From JAYREN01 sp041908845 (GTDB taxonomy: Bacteria > Acidobacteriota > Holophagae > Holophagales > Holophagaceae), in contig JAYREN010000210.1 in assembly GCA_041908845.1 (NCBI GenBank), positions 1 through 5,219 on the forward strand: a DNA stretch of 5,219 nucleotides, in the 5' to 3' direction. Below are positions 1-5,219 of this stretch, in pieces. Under the pieces are notes generated by a model. It worked only from the letters and a program-made list of their open reading frames with translations, ran no database searches and had not been told where the DNA came from. A program made the position numbers and the translations under genes. Within the stretch, counting starts at the first letter, position 1. Every line of letters starts with the position of its first letter.

Positions 1-477
1 CGTCTTGCCCACCCCGGCGCCGCCGAAGAGGACCACTTTGCCGCCCTTGGCGAAGGGCTGAAGCAGATCGATGACCTTGATGCCCGTCTCCAGCATCTCT
101 TTGCTGGTGCTCAGCTCGTCGAACTTGGGGGCCTCGCGGTGGATGGGAAGGTAGTGGTCAGTGACGATGGGACCACGCTCGTCCACGGGATCGCCCACCA
201 CATTGATGATGCGGCCCAGGGTGGCCGGACCCACCGGCGTCAGGATCGGCTGGTTCGTGTCGGTCACCTGCTGGCCCCGGGTCATGCCGTCCGTGGGCTG
301 CATGGACACGCAGCGGACGCGGTTTTCCCCCAGATGCTGCTGCACCTCGAGGGTGACCCGGGAGCCGTCCACATCCGTGACGAGGGCGTTGTAGATCTCG
401 GGAAGGTGGTTGTCGAACTCGACGTCCACGGCGGGGCCGACGACGGCGATCACGCGGCCTTGTTTCAAGTCGGACAT
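1..477 (-). CDS. atpD: F1 ATP synthase subunit beta, N-terminal part (runs off left edge)
   Basis: Catalytic subunit of the F1 head; it makes or hydrolyses ATP on the cytoplasmic face of the membrane. The visible 159 codons begin MSDLKQGRVIAVVGPAVDVE, the usual beta N-terminal beta-barrel start. They continue through GRIINVVGDPVDERGPI (about residues 88-104) and ETGIKVIDLLQPFAKGG (130-146) to the Walker A P-loop GGAGVGKT at residues 152-159, with the catalytic lysine at 158. The window edge cuts right after the P-loop threonine, so Walker B, the catalytic glutamate and the DELSEED region cannot be checked. The ATG is supported by GAGG five bases upstream (483-486). It is the last gene seen in the operon and follows atpG after an unusually long 112-base gap holding a palindromic repeat. 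The family call is near certain; the gene is partial only because of the window. Confidence 0.98.
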   Translation of the reverse strand, partial: MSDLKQGRVIAVVGPAVDVEFDNHLPEIYNALVTDVDGSRVTLEVQQHLGENRVRCVSMQPTDGMTRGQQVTDTNQPILTPVGPATLGRIINVVGDPVDERGPIVTDHYLPIHREAPKFDELSTSKEMLETGIKVIDLLQPFAKGGKVVLFGGAGVGKT

Positions 478-482
478 GGGAA

Positions 483-486
483 CCTC
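483..486 (-). promoter_or_regulatory. Ribosome binding site of atpD
   Basis: Minus-strand GAGG lies five bases before the atpD ATG. It directly follows a run of six T on the same strand (487-492) that ends the palindromic repeat. The repeat hairpin would therefore stop only a few bases short of the ribosome docking site. Confidence 0.65.
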
Positions 487-591
487 AAAAAAGTGGAACC
501 GCAAAAGACGCTAAATCACGCGAAAGAAAGAAGTGAACTTGCTGCCGCGCCTTTTCGCGTTTTTCGCGAATTTCGCGGTTTCATCATTTTT
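487..591. repeat. Imperfect palindromic repeat with CGCGAAA-like units between atpG and atpD
   Basis: The gap between atpG and atpD carries two inverted arms. The left arm (about 496-524) starts GAACCGC and contains CGC and ACGCGAAA blocks. The reverse complement of the right arm (about 552-582) starts GAAACCGC and contains the same blocks in the same order. The outer ends extend the dyad: six A at 487-492 face five T at 587-591. Within each arm the unit CGC plus an A-rich stretch recurs roughly every 9-10 bases. The transcript could fold into a long imperfect hairpin. The right end covers the atpG stop codon. It looks like a dispersed intergenic repeat of the REP or MITE kind, but only one copy is visible, so that class is inference. 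Confidence 0.7.
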
Positions 592-1465
592 AGGATGCCG
601 CGCCGGAGACGATCTCGATGATCTGATTCGTGATCGCAGCCTGGCGGACCTTGTTCATGTTGAGGGTGAGCTTGTCGATCATTTCCTGCGCGTTGGAGCT
701 GGCCTTGTCCATGGAGGACATGCGGGCCGCGTGTTCCGAGGCGCTGCTCTCGATGAGCGATCGGAAGACCTCGGTCTCGATGTAGCGCGCGAGAAGGCTC
801 TCAAGGACGGCGCTGGGATCGGGCTCCAGCAGGTGGCTGACGTCGGGTGTGTCTTCGGGAGTGGCGTCAAAGGTCAGCGGGAAGATCTTGATATTCCGGG
901 GCCCCTGGCTGATGGCCGAGTGGAAGTAGTTGTGGACCACGTAGAGGCCGTCGATCTCGCCCTGGGCGTACTGGGCGGTGGCGGTCTCGGCGATCTCCCG
1001 GGCCACCCTCAGTAGATCGGGCAGGGCCAGTTGTAGATACTCTGTGGTCGTCTTGTGTTTCTGCTTGCGGGCCCAGTCGGAAGCGCGTTTGCCCACCACA
1101 TCGAGAATGGCGATGCGTTCGCCATTCTCCTGGAAGAACGCATCGGCAGCCTTGAGCAGGTTCGCATTGAAGCCGCCGCAAAGCCCCTTGTCGCTGGCAA
1201 CCACCACGAGGCGAATGGCTTTTTCTTCCCGGGGGGCCAGAAAGGCCTGGGCCAGTACGGAGGTTGGTGCGGGCGCGCCTTCCTCAAAGCGGGCCACCAC
1301 CCGGCCCACGACTTCGTGGAGCTTGGTGGCGTAGGGCCGCATGGCCACAAGGCGGTCCTGGGATTTCCGCAGCTTCACCGCAGAAATCATCTTCATGGCC
1401 TTGGTGACCTGTTGGGTGTTTTTCACCGACCGGATACGGCGGCGAATGTCCTGGAGAGACGCCAT
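590..1465 (-). CDS. atpG: F1 ATP synthase subunit gamma
   Basis: Central rotor shaft of F1, which turns inside the alpha3beta3 head and couples proton flow through the c-ring to catalysis. At 291 residues it matches the usual bacterial length of about 285-295. The N-terminal helix MASLQDIRRRIRSVKNTQQV and the following TKAMKMISAVKLRK are the typical family start. The Rossmann-like middle has LVVVASDKGLCGGFNANLLK at about residues 86-105. The C-terminal coiled-coil helix ends in NMNKVRQAAITNQIIEIVSG, the signature end region. The ATG lies 3 bases after the atpA stop, and GGAG about 8 bases upstream sits inside the end of atpA, so translation is probably coupled. No plant-type redox insert is seen. 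The stop codon lies at the edge of the palindromic repeat that separates it from atpD. Confidence 0.98.
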   Translation of the reverse strand: MASLQDIRRRIRSVKNTQQVTKAMKMISAVKLRKSQDRLVAMRPYATKLHEVVGRVVARFEEGAPAPTSVLAQAFLAPREEKAIRLVVVASDKGLCGGFNANLLKAADAFFQENGERIAILDVVGKRASDWARKQKHKTTTEYLQLALPDLLRVAREIAETATAQYAQGEIDGLYVVHNYFHSAISQGPRNIKIFPLTFDATPEDTPDVSHLLEPDPSAVLESLLARYIETEVFRSLIESSASEHAARMSSMDKASSNAQEMIDKLTLNMNKVRQAAITNQIIEIVSGAAS

Positions 1466-1468
1466 GGC

Positions 1469-3034
1469 TTAGGCTCCGACGCCTGACTGCGCGACGCTGA
1501 AGGTCTCCTTGAAGGCCAGGACCTGCGCCTTGAGGGCCTCTTCCGCCTCCTTGGTGAACTGGCCGGATTCGCGCACTTGACGCAGCACGTCGGCGCCGTT
1601 CACATCCAGGTACTCGAACAGTTCCTTTTCGAAGCGCTTGATATCTTTGACGGCCACATTGTCCAGATGACCGTTGGAGGCCACCCAGATGATGGCGACC
1701 TGTTTCTCCACGGGCATGGGCAGGTACTGGGGCTGCTTGAGGATCTCCACCAGGCGCTGGCCCCGGTTCAGCTGGGCCAGGGTGGACTTGTCGAGGTCCG
1801 AACCGAACTGAGAGAAGGCCGCCAACTCGCGGTACTGGGCTAGATCCAGCTTGAGGGAGCCCGCCACGGCCTTCATGGCCTTGAGCTGGGCCGAGCCGCC
1901 CACGCGGGACACGGAGATGCCCACGTTCAGGGCCGGACGCACGTTGGAGTTGAAGAGGTCCGTTTCCAGGAAGATCTGGCCGTCGGTGATGGAAATGACG
2001 TTGGTGGGGATGTAGGCCGACACGTCACCAGCCTGGGTCTCGATGATGGGCAGCGCCGTCATGGAACCCGAGCCCCGCTCCTTGCTGAGCTTGGCGGCCC
2101 GTTCCAGCAGGCGACTGTGGAGGTAGAACACGTCGCCGGGGTAGGCTTCGCGGCCGGGAGGACGGCGCACCAGCAGGGAAATTTCGCGGTAGGCCGCAGC
2201 CTGCTTGGAGAGATCGTCATAGACGCAGAGCACATGCTGGCCGGGATTGTCGGCGCCCGCAGGCTTGCCGTCCACGCCGTGCCACATGAAGTACTCGCCC
2301 ATGGCGGCTCCGGCCATCGGCGCCAGGAACAGCATCGGCGCGGGCTCAGAGGCCGTGGCGCTGATGATGATGGTGTGCTTCATGGCATCGTGCTCTTCCA
2401 GCGTCTTCATCACCTGCACCACGGTGGAGCGCTTCTGGCCGATGGCGACGTAGATGCAGATCACGCCATTGCCCTTCTGGTTGATGATCGTGTCCAGGGC
2501 GAGGGCGGTCTTGCCGGTCTGGCGATCACCGATGATCAGCTCGCGCTGCCCGCGGCCGATGGGGATCAGGGCGTCGATGGCCTTGAGGCCCGTCTGCATG
2601 GGCTCGTGCACACTGCGGCGCTCCACGATGGGCGGGGCGATCTTCTCGATGGGGTTGAAGGCGGCGGCCTCGATGGGGCCCTTGCCGTCGATGGGCTGGC
2701 CCAGGGGATTGATCACGCGGCCCACGAACTGGGGGCCCACGGGGATGCTCATGATCTTGCCCGTCCGCTTGACGATGTCGCCTTCCTTGATCTTGGTGTA
2801 CTCGCCCAGCAGGATGATGCCGACGTTGTCCTCTTCCAGGTTGAAGGTCAGGCCCATCACGCCGTGGGGAAGCTCGAGCAGCTCACCGGCCATGGCCTTT
2901 TCCAGGCCGTGGGCCCGGGCGATACCGTCACCGACGCTGATGATCGTGCCAATCTCCGCGACGTCCAGCTGGGCGTCGAAGCCTTCGATCTGGCCGCGAA
3001 TGATGCGGGAAATCTCTTCCGCGCGAATGTCCAT
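1469..3034 (-). CDS. atpA: F1 ATP synthase subunit alpha
   Basis: Non-catalytic nucleotide-binding subunit of the F1 head; three copies alternate with beta. It has 521 residues against a usual 500-515. Domains run in the normal order: N-terminal barrel with EIGTIISVGDGIARAHGLE (about 27-45), the Walker A motif GDRQTGKT at 169-176, the Walker B region VYDDLSKQ (about 271-278), RRPPGREAYPGDVFYLHSRL (290-309), and SVSRVGGSAQ with the arginine finger near R377. A helical C-terminal domain follows. The extra length comes mainly from a loop around residues 253-266 (GVDGKPAGADNPGQ), just before the Walker B strand, where most homologues have only a short turn. The start has a strong GGAGG site five bases upstream. 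A 36-base gap separates it from atpH and 3 bases from atpG. Confidence 0.99.
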   Translation of the reverse strand: MDIRAEEISRIIRGQIEGFDAQLDVAEIGTIISVGDGIARAHGLEKAMAGELLELPHGVMGLTFNLEEDNVGIILLGEYTKIKEGDIVKRTGKIMSIPVGPQFVGRVINPLGQPIDGKGPIEAAAFNPIEKIAPPIVERRSVHEPMQTGLKAIDALIPIGRGQRELIIGDRQTGKTALALDTIINQKGNGVICIYVAIGQKRSTVVQVMKTLEEHDAMKHTIIISATASEPAPMLFLAPMAGAAMGEYFMWHGVDGKPAGADNPGQHVLCVYDDLSKQAAAYREISLLVRRPPGREAYPGDVFYLHSRLLERAAKLSKERGSGSMTALPIIETQAGDVSAYIPTNVISITDGQIFLETDLFNSNVRPALNVGISVSRVGGSAQLKAMKAVAGSLKLDLAQYRELAAFSQFGSDLDKSTLAQLNRGQRLVEILKQPQYLPMPVEKQVAIIWVASNGHLDNVAVKDIKRFEKELFEYLDVNGADVLRQVRESGQFTKEAEEALKAQVLAFKETFSVAQSGVGA

Positions 3035-3039
3035 GCAAT

Positions 3040-3044
3040 CCTCC
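3040..3044 (-). promoter_or_regulatory. Ribosome binding site of atpA
   Basis: Minus-strand GGAGG five bases before the ATG is the best Shine-Dalgarno match in the operon and fixes the atpA start. Just upstream lies a 10-base perfect palindrome, ATTCCGGAAT, at 3049-3058. The 36-base atpH-atpA gap is otherwise unremarkable. Confidence 0.8.
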
Positions 3045-3070
3045 GAGTATTCCGGAATGGGGATGGGTGC

Positions 3071-3613
3071 CTAGGCAGTGAGGAGACGAGTCTTGAGTTG
3101 CTGGAGCTGACCCCGGAGGGAGGCATCGTAAACGGTGGAGCCCACTTGGACCCTGAGGCCGCCCAGGAGGCTGGGATCCTGTTTCCAGCGCAGACGGACG
3201 GTTTTCCCCGTGCGGGCGGAAAGAGATGCTTCCAACGCCTTGGACTGGGTGGGGCTGAGGGGCTGGGGGCTGGATACGGCGGCATTCTGGATGCCCAGAT
3301 GTTCATCGACCAGTTCGTCGAAGGCAGCCACGATCTCGTGGAGCAGGTTCAGGCGTGCGGCTTGGGCCACCACCATGAAAAATTTGCGTACGCCGCCGGT
3401 GACACCGGCCTTGGAAAGCACTTCATCGAAGGCCGCAGCCTTCTTGGTGGGGCTGATCAGGGGCGCGGCAGTGAGCCGCTCCAGGTCGGCATTGCCTCTC
3501 ACCAGGAGATCGATGGCGGCCAGTTCCTTCTGGATGGATTGGAGGGTGCCCTGCTTGCGGGCGATCTCGATCATGGCCTTGGCGTAGCGACGGGCGACAA
3601 GACGCGTGCTCAC
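3071..3613 (-). CDS. atpH: F1 ATP synthase subunit delta (OSCP-like)
   Basis: Peripheral stalk cap that binds the top of the alpha3beta3 head and the C-termini of the b subunits, holding the stator still. The 180 residues match the family length. The N-terminal helical domain starts STRLVARRYAKAMIEIARKQ, typical of delta. The C-terminal part holds the family signature DPSLLGGLRVQVGSTVYDAS followed by LRGQLQQLKTRL. The start is GTG. It overlaps the atpF stop by four bases (GTGA), a classic coupling junction, and a G-rich site (GGGGG) lies six bases upstream. The gene ends 36 bases before atpA. No missing parts or frame breaks are seen. Confidence 0.97.
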   Translation of the reverse strand: MSTRLVARRYAKAMIEIARKQGTLQSIQKELAAIDLLVRGNADLERLTAAPLISPTKKAAAFDEVLSKAGVTGGVRKFFMVVAQAARLNLLHEIVAAFDELVDEHLGIQNAAVSSPQPLSPTQSKALEASLSARTGKTVRLRWKQDPSLLGGLRVQVGSTVYDASLRGQLQQLKTRLLTA

Positions 3614-4329
3614 TTTGCACCCCCAACCTGCTCAATGGATCGATCGAGCACTTGTTCGGCGGTCCTGCCCTGAACCTGGATCTTGAGTCGGTCCGTGGCG
3701 CCCTGTACGGCGAGTTCGGCCACGAGGGAGCGAAGTTCTTGCTCCGCCAGGCGCTTCTGGAATTCGATCTCCTGCCGAGTCTGGGCCAGGATCTGGTCGG
3801 CTTCCTGTCGCGCGGCCTCGAGAATTCGCTGCTTCTCGAGTTCAGCATCGCGCTCGGCCTTGACCATGATGCTGTCCAGTTCTTCCTGGAGCCCGGTCAT
3901 CTTGGTTTCCAATTCCTGAATCAGAGCCAGGCCCTCGGCTTTATCGCGTTCGGCCTGCCCGAGCTGCTCTTGGAGTTGCTTGGCGCGGGTCTTGAAGGCC
4001 GAGGACAGAGCGCCCTTCAGGAGGAAGAAGAGCCCGAAGAAGAAGACCGCGAAGTTGAACACCTTGAGCATGAACTGGCCGAAGGGGCCAAGGGTCATGC
4101 CGAAGAGTTTGATCTCGGGGCCGTGATGAGCGGTTTCCCCGTGTCCGGCAGCACCCTCAGCTCCGTGGGCCGGGGCCACGTGTTCCGTCGCCGCGGCGGA
4201 ATGGGGTTCCGGCGTGTGGCTCTGCTGCTGGGCAGTGGCGTGTTCCTGGGCGTGGGGCGCGGGCTCAGTTGCCCACAGGGCGCTAGCCAGGCAGAGACTT
4301 GCGATGGAGAGATAGCGTCGGCGCATCAT
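3610..4329 (-). CDS. atpF: F0 ATP synthase subunit b with signal peptide and His-rich periplasmic tail
   Basis: Peripheral stalk subunit. The membrane helix anchors it beside subunit a, and the long cytoplasmic coiled coil reaches delta. At 239 residues it is far longer than the usual 156-170. Residues 1-20 (RRR, then a hydrophobic core ending ALWA) look like a Sec signal peptide. Residues about 24-72 form a low-complexity Ala/Pro/Glu/His stretch with nine histidines. A membrane helix follows at about 86-104 (core FNFAVFFFGLFFLL), then charged heptad-rich coiled coil to about residue 200 and a delta-binding end. The b N-terminus faces the periplasm, so the tail should lie outside the membrane. 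Two ATG codons stand side by side at the start, with only a weak AGG upstream, so it probably depends on coupling to the b' gene 3 bases before. Signal-peptide forms of b are known in Geobacter-like bacteria; the long His-rich tail is the odd part. Confidence 0.93.
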   Translation of the reverse strand: MMRRRYLSIASLCLASALWATEPAPHAQEHATAQQQSHTPEPHSAAATEHVAPAHGAEGAAGHGETAHHGPEIKLFGMTLGPFGQFMLKVFNFAVFFFGLFFLLKGALSSAFKTRAKQLQEQLGQAERDKAEGLALIQELETKMTGLQEELDSIMVKAERDAELEKQRILEAARQEADQILAQTRQEIEFQKRLAEQELRSLVAELAVQGATDRLKIQVQGRTAEQVLDRSIEQVGGAK

Positions 4330-4332
4330 CGA

Positions 4333-4851
4333 TCAGGCCTGCTTTAGGAGGTGCTGAACCATGGATTCGGAGAGGGCATCCACCTGGGCCACGAGATCCC
4401 TCTTGGCGATTTCTTTCTCGGCCTTGAGCGCTTCGAGGGCGGCGACGCGAGTCTCGGAGGACTGCAGGCGGGCCTGTTCGAGAAGGCTGGTCTTCTCCTG
4501 GGCCGCGGCCGCAGCGAGGGCCTTGCGGTGCTCGAAGGCCTGACCGCGGAGTTCGCGCAGGCGGGCCGCATATTCGGACTGCCGCTGCTCAACCTGCGAG
4601 GTGGCCTCGGCCTTGGCGGAGCCCCCGGCGGCGATGGCGGCATCACGCTCGTCCATGACTTGGGTGAGGGGCTTGAAGAACATGAACTTCAGAAATAGGT
4701 AGAGCACTGTGATCAACACGACCACGAAGCCGGTCTGGTAGACATCCAGCTTCATGGGATCGGGCAGAGCATCCATGAAATTGGGGGTCGCCATCGCGAG
4801 GGTTCCCGGGAGACCCATCCAGGTCAGGCCTGCCAATGCGGTTGGAATCAC
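4333..4851 (-). CDS. atpF': F0 ATP synthase subunit b' (second peripheral stalk subunit)
   Basis: Second b-type stalk protein, expected to pair with the b subunit encoded just downstream as a b/b' heterodimer. The 172 residues hold one membrane helix at about 41-57 (core GFVVVLITVLYLFLKF). The b-family hallmark FFKPLTQVMDERDAAI follows at about 58-73, and then an alanine- and charge-rich coiled coil to the end. The start is GTG, chosen because a G-rich site (GGGGGGAG, 4855-4862) lies directly upstream. The ATGs at residues 20, 26 and 33 have no convincing site, though a start at residue 20 would give a more usual 153 residues. The first 21 residues are hydrophobic and end LAMA, but they lack the basic residues of a normal signal peptide. 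It is the first gene of the operon; the a and c genes are not upstream. Confidence 0.9.
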   Translation of the reverse strand: MIPTALAGLTWMGLPGTLAMATPNFMDALPDPMKLDVYQTGFVVVLITVLYLFLKFMFFKPLTQVMDERDAAIAAGGSAKAEATSQVEQRQSEYAARLRELRGQAFEHRKALAAAAAQEKTSLLEQARLQSSETRVAALEALKAEKEIAKRDLVAQVDALSESMVQHLLKQA

Positions 4852-4854
4852 AGT

Positions 4855-4862
4855 CTCCCCCC
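4855..4862 (-). promoter_or_regulatory. Ribosome binding site deciding the GTG start of the b' gene
   Basis: Minus-strand GGGGGGAG lies three bases before the GTG. The spacing is short but the purine run is long enough to shift the pairing. No comparable site precedes the internal ATG codons, so this supports the longer form. Confidence 0.5.
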
Positions 4863-4885
4863 AAGTTCCCGTTCCAGCTCTGCCG

Positions 4886-4899
4886 GAACCAATTGGTTC
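4886..4899. promoter_or_regulatory. 14-base perfect palindrome in the atp operon leader
   Basis: GAACCAATTGGTTC is a perfect dyad 35 bases upstream of the b' start. Nearby lie more GTTCC units (4865-4869 and 4871-4875) that can pair with the GGAAC at 4885-4889. It could be an operator for a dimeric regulator or part of alternative leader hairpins; the sequence does not decide between them. No known regulator site is recognised. Confidence 0.4.
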
Positions 4900-4935
4900 G
4901 CGGGTCGTTTCCGTCTCAAGAACGGATCTGGCGCA

Positions 4936-4963
4936 ATCTTACCGTCAGCTACCCCACCCTCAA
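4936..4963 (-). promoter_or_regulatory. Candidate sigma70-type promoter of the atp operon
   Basis: On the minus strand TTGAGG (4958-4963) and TAAGAT (4936-4941) are 16 bases apart, each matching four of six consensus bases. Transcription would start near 4929 and leave a leader of about 78 bases before the b' GTG. This is the best candidate I see in the divergent gap, but it is unproven. Confidence 0.4.
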
Positions 4964-4978
4964 AGGATGCTTTTTGAG
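4959..4978. promoter_or_regulatory. Inverted repeat CTCAAA/TTTGAG between divergent promoters
   Basis: CTCAAA at 4959-4964 and TTTGAG at 4973-4978 are perfect inverted arms around an 8-base spacer. The left arm overlaps the candidate -35 of the atp promoter, and the right arm abuts the candidate -35 of the tRNA promoter. A protein bound here could affect both directions; that is inference. It is not followed by a T-run suited to a terminator. Confidence 0.35.
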
Positions 4979-5007
4979 TTGACTCCGTCACCCGTCCATG
5001 GGAGGAT
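4979..5007 (+). promoter_or_regulatory. Candidate promoter of the tRNA-Val/tRNA-Asp pair
   Basis: TTGACT (4979-4984) matches five of six -35 consensus bases. A 17-base spacer leads to GAGGAT (5002-5007), a weak -10. The distance of 16 bases to the tRNA-Val 5' end gives a short leader, as expected for a tRNA transcript. The poor -10 keeps confidence low. Confidence 0.35.
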
Positions 5008-5023
5008 TCTTGTTCGGCGAGAC

Positions 5024-5099
5024 GGGCGATTAGCTCAGTCGGTAGAGCGCTTCCTTTACACGGAAGATGTCGGCGGTTCGAATCCGTCATCGCCCACCA
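5024..5099 (+). tRNA. tRNA-Val, anticodon UAC
   Basis: A full 76-base cloverleaf with encoded CCA. The acceptor arms GGGCGAT (5024-5030) and ATCGCCC (5089-5095) pair perfectly. The D arm is GCTC/GAGC. The anticodon stem CTTCC/GGAAG encloses the loop TTTACAC with anticodon TAC at 5057-5059. The T arm GGCGG/CCGTC encloses TTCGAAT. The discriminator base is A at 5096, normal for valine, followed by CCA at 5097-5099. It reads GUA and, by wobble, other valine codons. It lies 29 bases before tRNA-Asp on the same strand, so the two are probably cotranscribed. Confidence 0.97.
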
Positions 5100-5128
5100 G
5101 ATTTTCTCGCTGGTGCCTTTGAAAACCT

Positions 5129-5205
5129 GGGGTTGTAGCTCAGTCGGTTAGAGTGCCAGCCTGTCACGCTGGAAGTCGCGGGTTCGAGCCCCGTCAGCCC
5201 CGCCA
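5129..5205 (+). tRNA. tRNA-Asp, anticodon GUC
   Basis: A 77-base cloverleaf with encoded CCA. The acceptor arms GGGGTTG (5129-5135) and CAGCCCC (5195-5201) pair with one G-U. The anticodon stem CCAGC/GCTGG encloses the loop CTGTCAC with anticodon GTC at 5163-5165. The T loop TTCGAGC sits in a GCGGG/CCCGT stem with one terminal G-U pair. The discriminator is G at 5202, an aspartate identity base, followed by CCA at 5203-5205. Only 14 bases remain to the window edge, so further tRNAs in the same unit cannot be excluded. Confidence 0.97.
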
Positions 5206-5219
5206 AAAACGCGCCCTTC

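Noticed and set aside
496..582. CRISPR-like array of CGCGAAA repeats
   Set aside because: The units are short, degenerate and only 9-10 bases apart, with no spacers and no cas genes.
487..591. Simple intrinsic terminator after atpG
   Set aside because: A hairpin plus six T on the minus strand resembles one, but the stem is imperfect and full termination before atpD would cut off the subunit needed in three copies; partial attenuation cannot be ruled out.
533..1015. Plus-strand open frame starting in the atpG-atpD gap
   Set aside because: Most of it is antisense to atpG, and its start lies within the palindromic repeat without a ribosome site.
2117..3673. A 518-residue open frame on the plus strand across atpA and atpH
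   Set aside because: It lies antisense to two intact, clearly recognised genes, has a low-complexity G/A/H/D-rich translation and no recognisable domain; long antisense frames are expected in GC-rich coding DNA.
3652..4347. A 231-residue plus-strand open frame opposite atpF
   Set aside because: Antisense shadow of the b gene; its Glu/Leu-rich composition mirrors the coiled-coil codons of the real gene.
590..4851. A new multi-gene system hidden in this cluster
   Set aside because: Every minus-strand gene is a standard ATP synthase subunit of intact length and motifs; I found no unexplained gene between them.
4848..5090. An 80-residue minus-strand open frame over the promoter region and tRNA-Val
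   Set aside because: It runs through the antisense of a tRNA gene and lacks any recognisable domain; not a gene.

Overview
The window holds most of an F-type ATP synthase operon on the minus strand, read from right to left, with two tRNA genes on the plus strand at the right edge. The gene order in transcription is b' (atpF'), b (atpF), delta (atpH), alpha (atpA), gamma (atpG) and beta (atpD). The beta gene runs off the left edge exactly at its Walker A lysine-threonine. All complete subunits have normal lengths and intact motifs, so this reads as a working housekeeping enzyme, not as a new system.

Organism: a GC-rich bacterium with two different b-type stalk subunits. The b subunit starts with a cleavable-looking signal peptide, and the genes for F0 subunits a and c are not next to the operon. 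This layout is known from Desulfobacterota such as Geobacter and from Acidobacteriota. My best guess is an acidobacterium of the Holophaga/Geothrix type, but this is inference from style and memory, not a database match.

Layout: positions 1-477 hold the beta N-terminal part. Positions 478-589 are a gap filled by an imperfect palindrome rich in CGCGAAA-like units. Then come gamma (590-1465), alpha (1469-3034), a 36-base gap, delta (3071-3613), b (3610-4329) and b' (4333-4851). The junctions b'/b and alpha/gamma are 3 bases wide, and b/delta overlap by 4 bases, which suggests translational coupling. Positions 4852-5023 are a divergent intergenic region with candidate promoters in both directions and several short dyads. 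tRNA-Val(UAC) lies at 5024-5099 and tRNA-Asp(GUC) at 5129-5205, both with encoded CCA.

Function: b' and b form the peripheral stalk, delta ties it to the alpha3beta3 head, gamma is the rotor shaft, and alpha/beta make the nucleotide sites. The missing parts (a, c, epsilon and the rest of beta) must lie outside; epsilon is expected just left of the window. The points most worth a second look are the palindromic repeat between gamma and beta, the His-rich exported tail of subunit b, a roughly 12-residue insertion in alpha, and the dyad-rich divergent control region.
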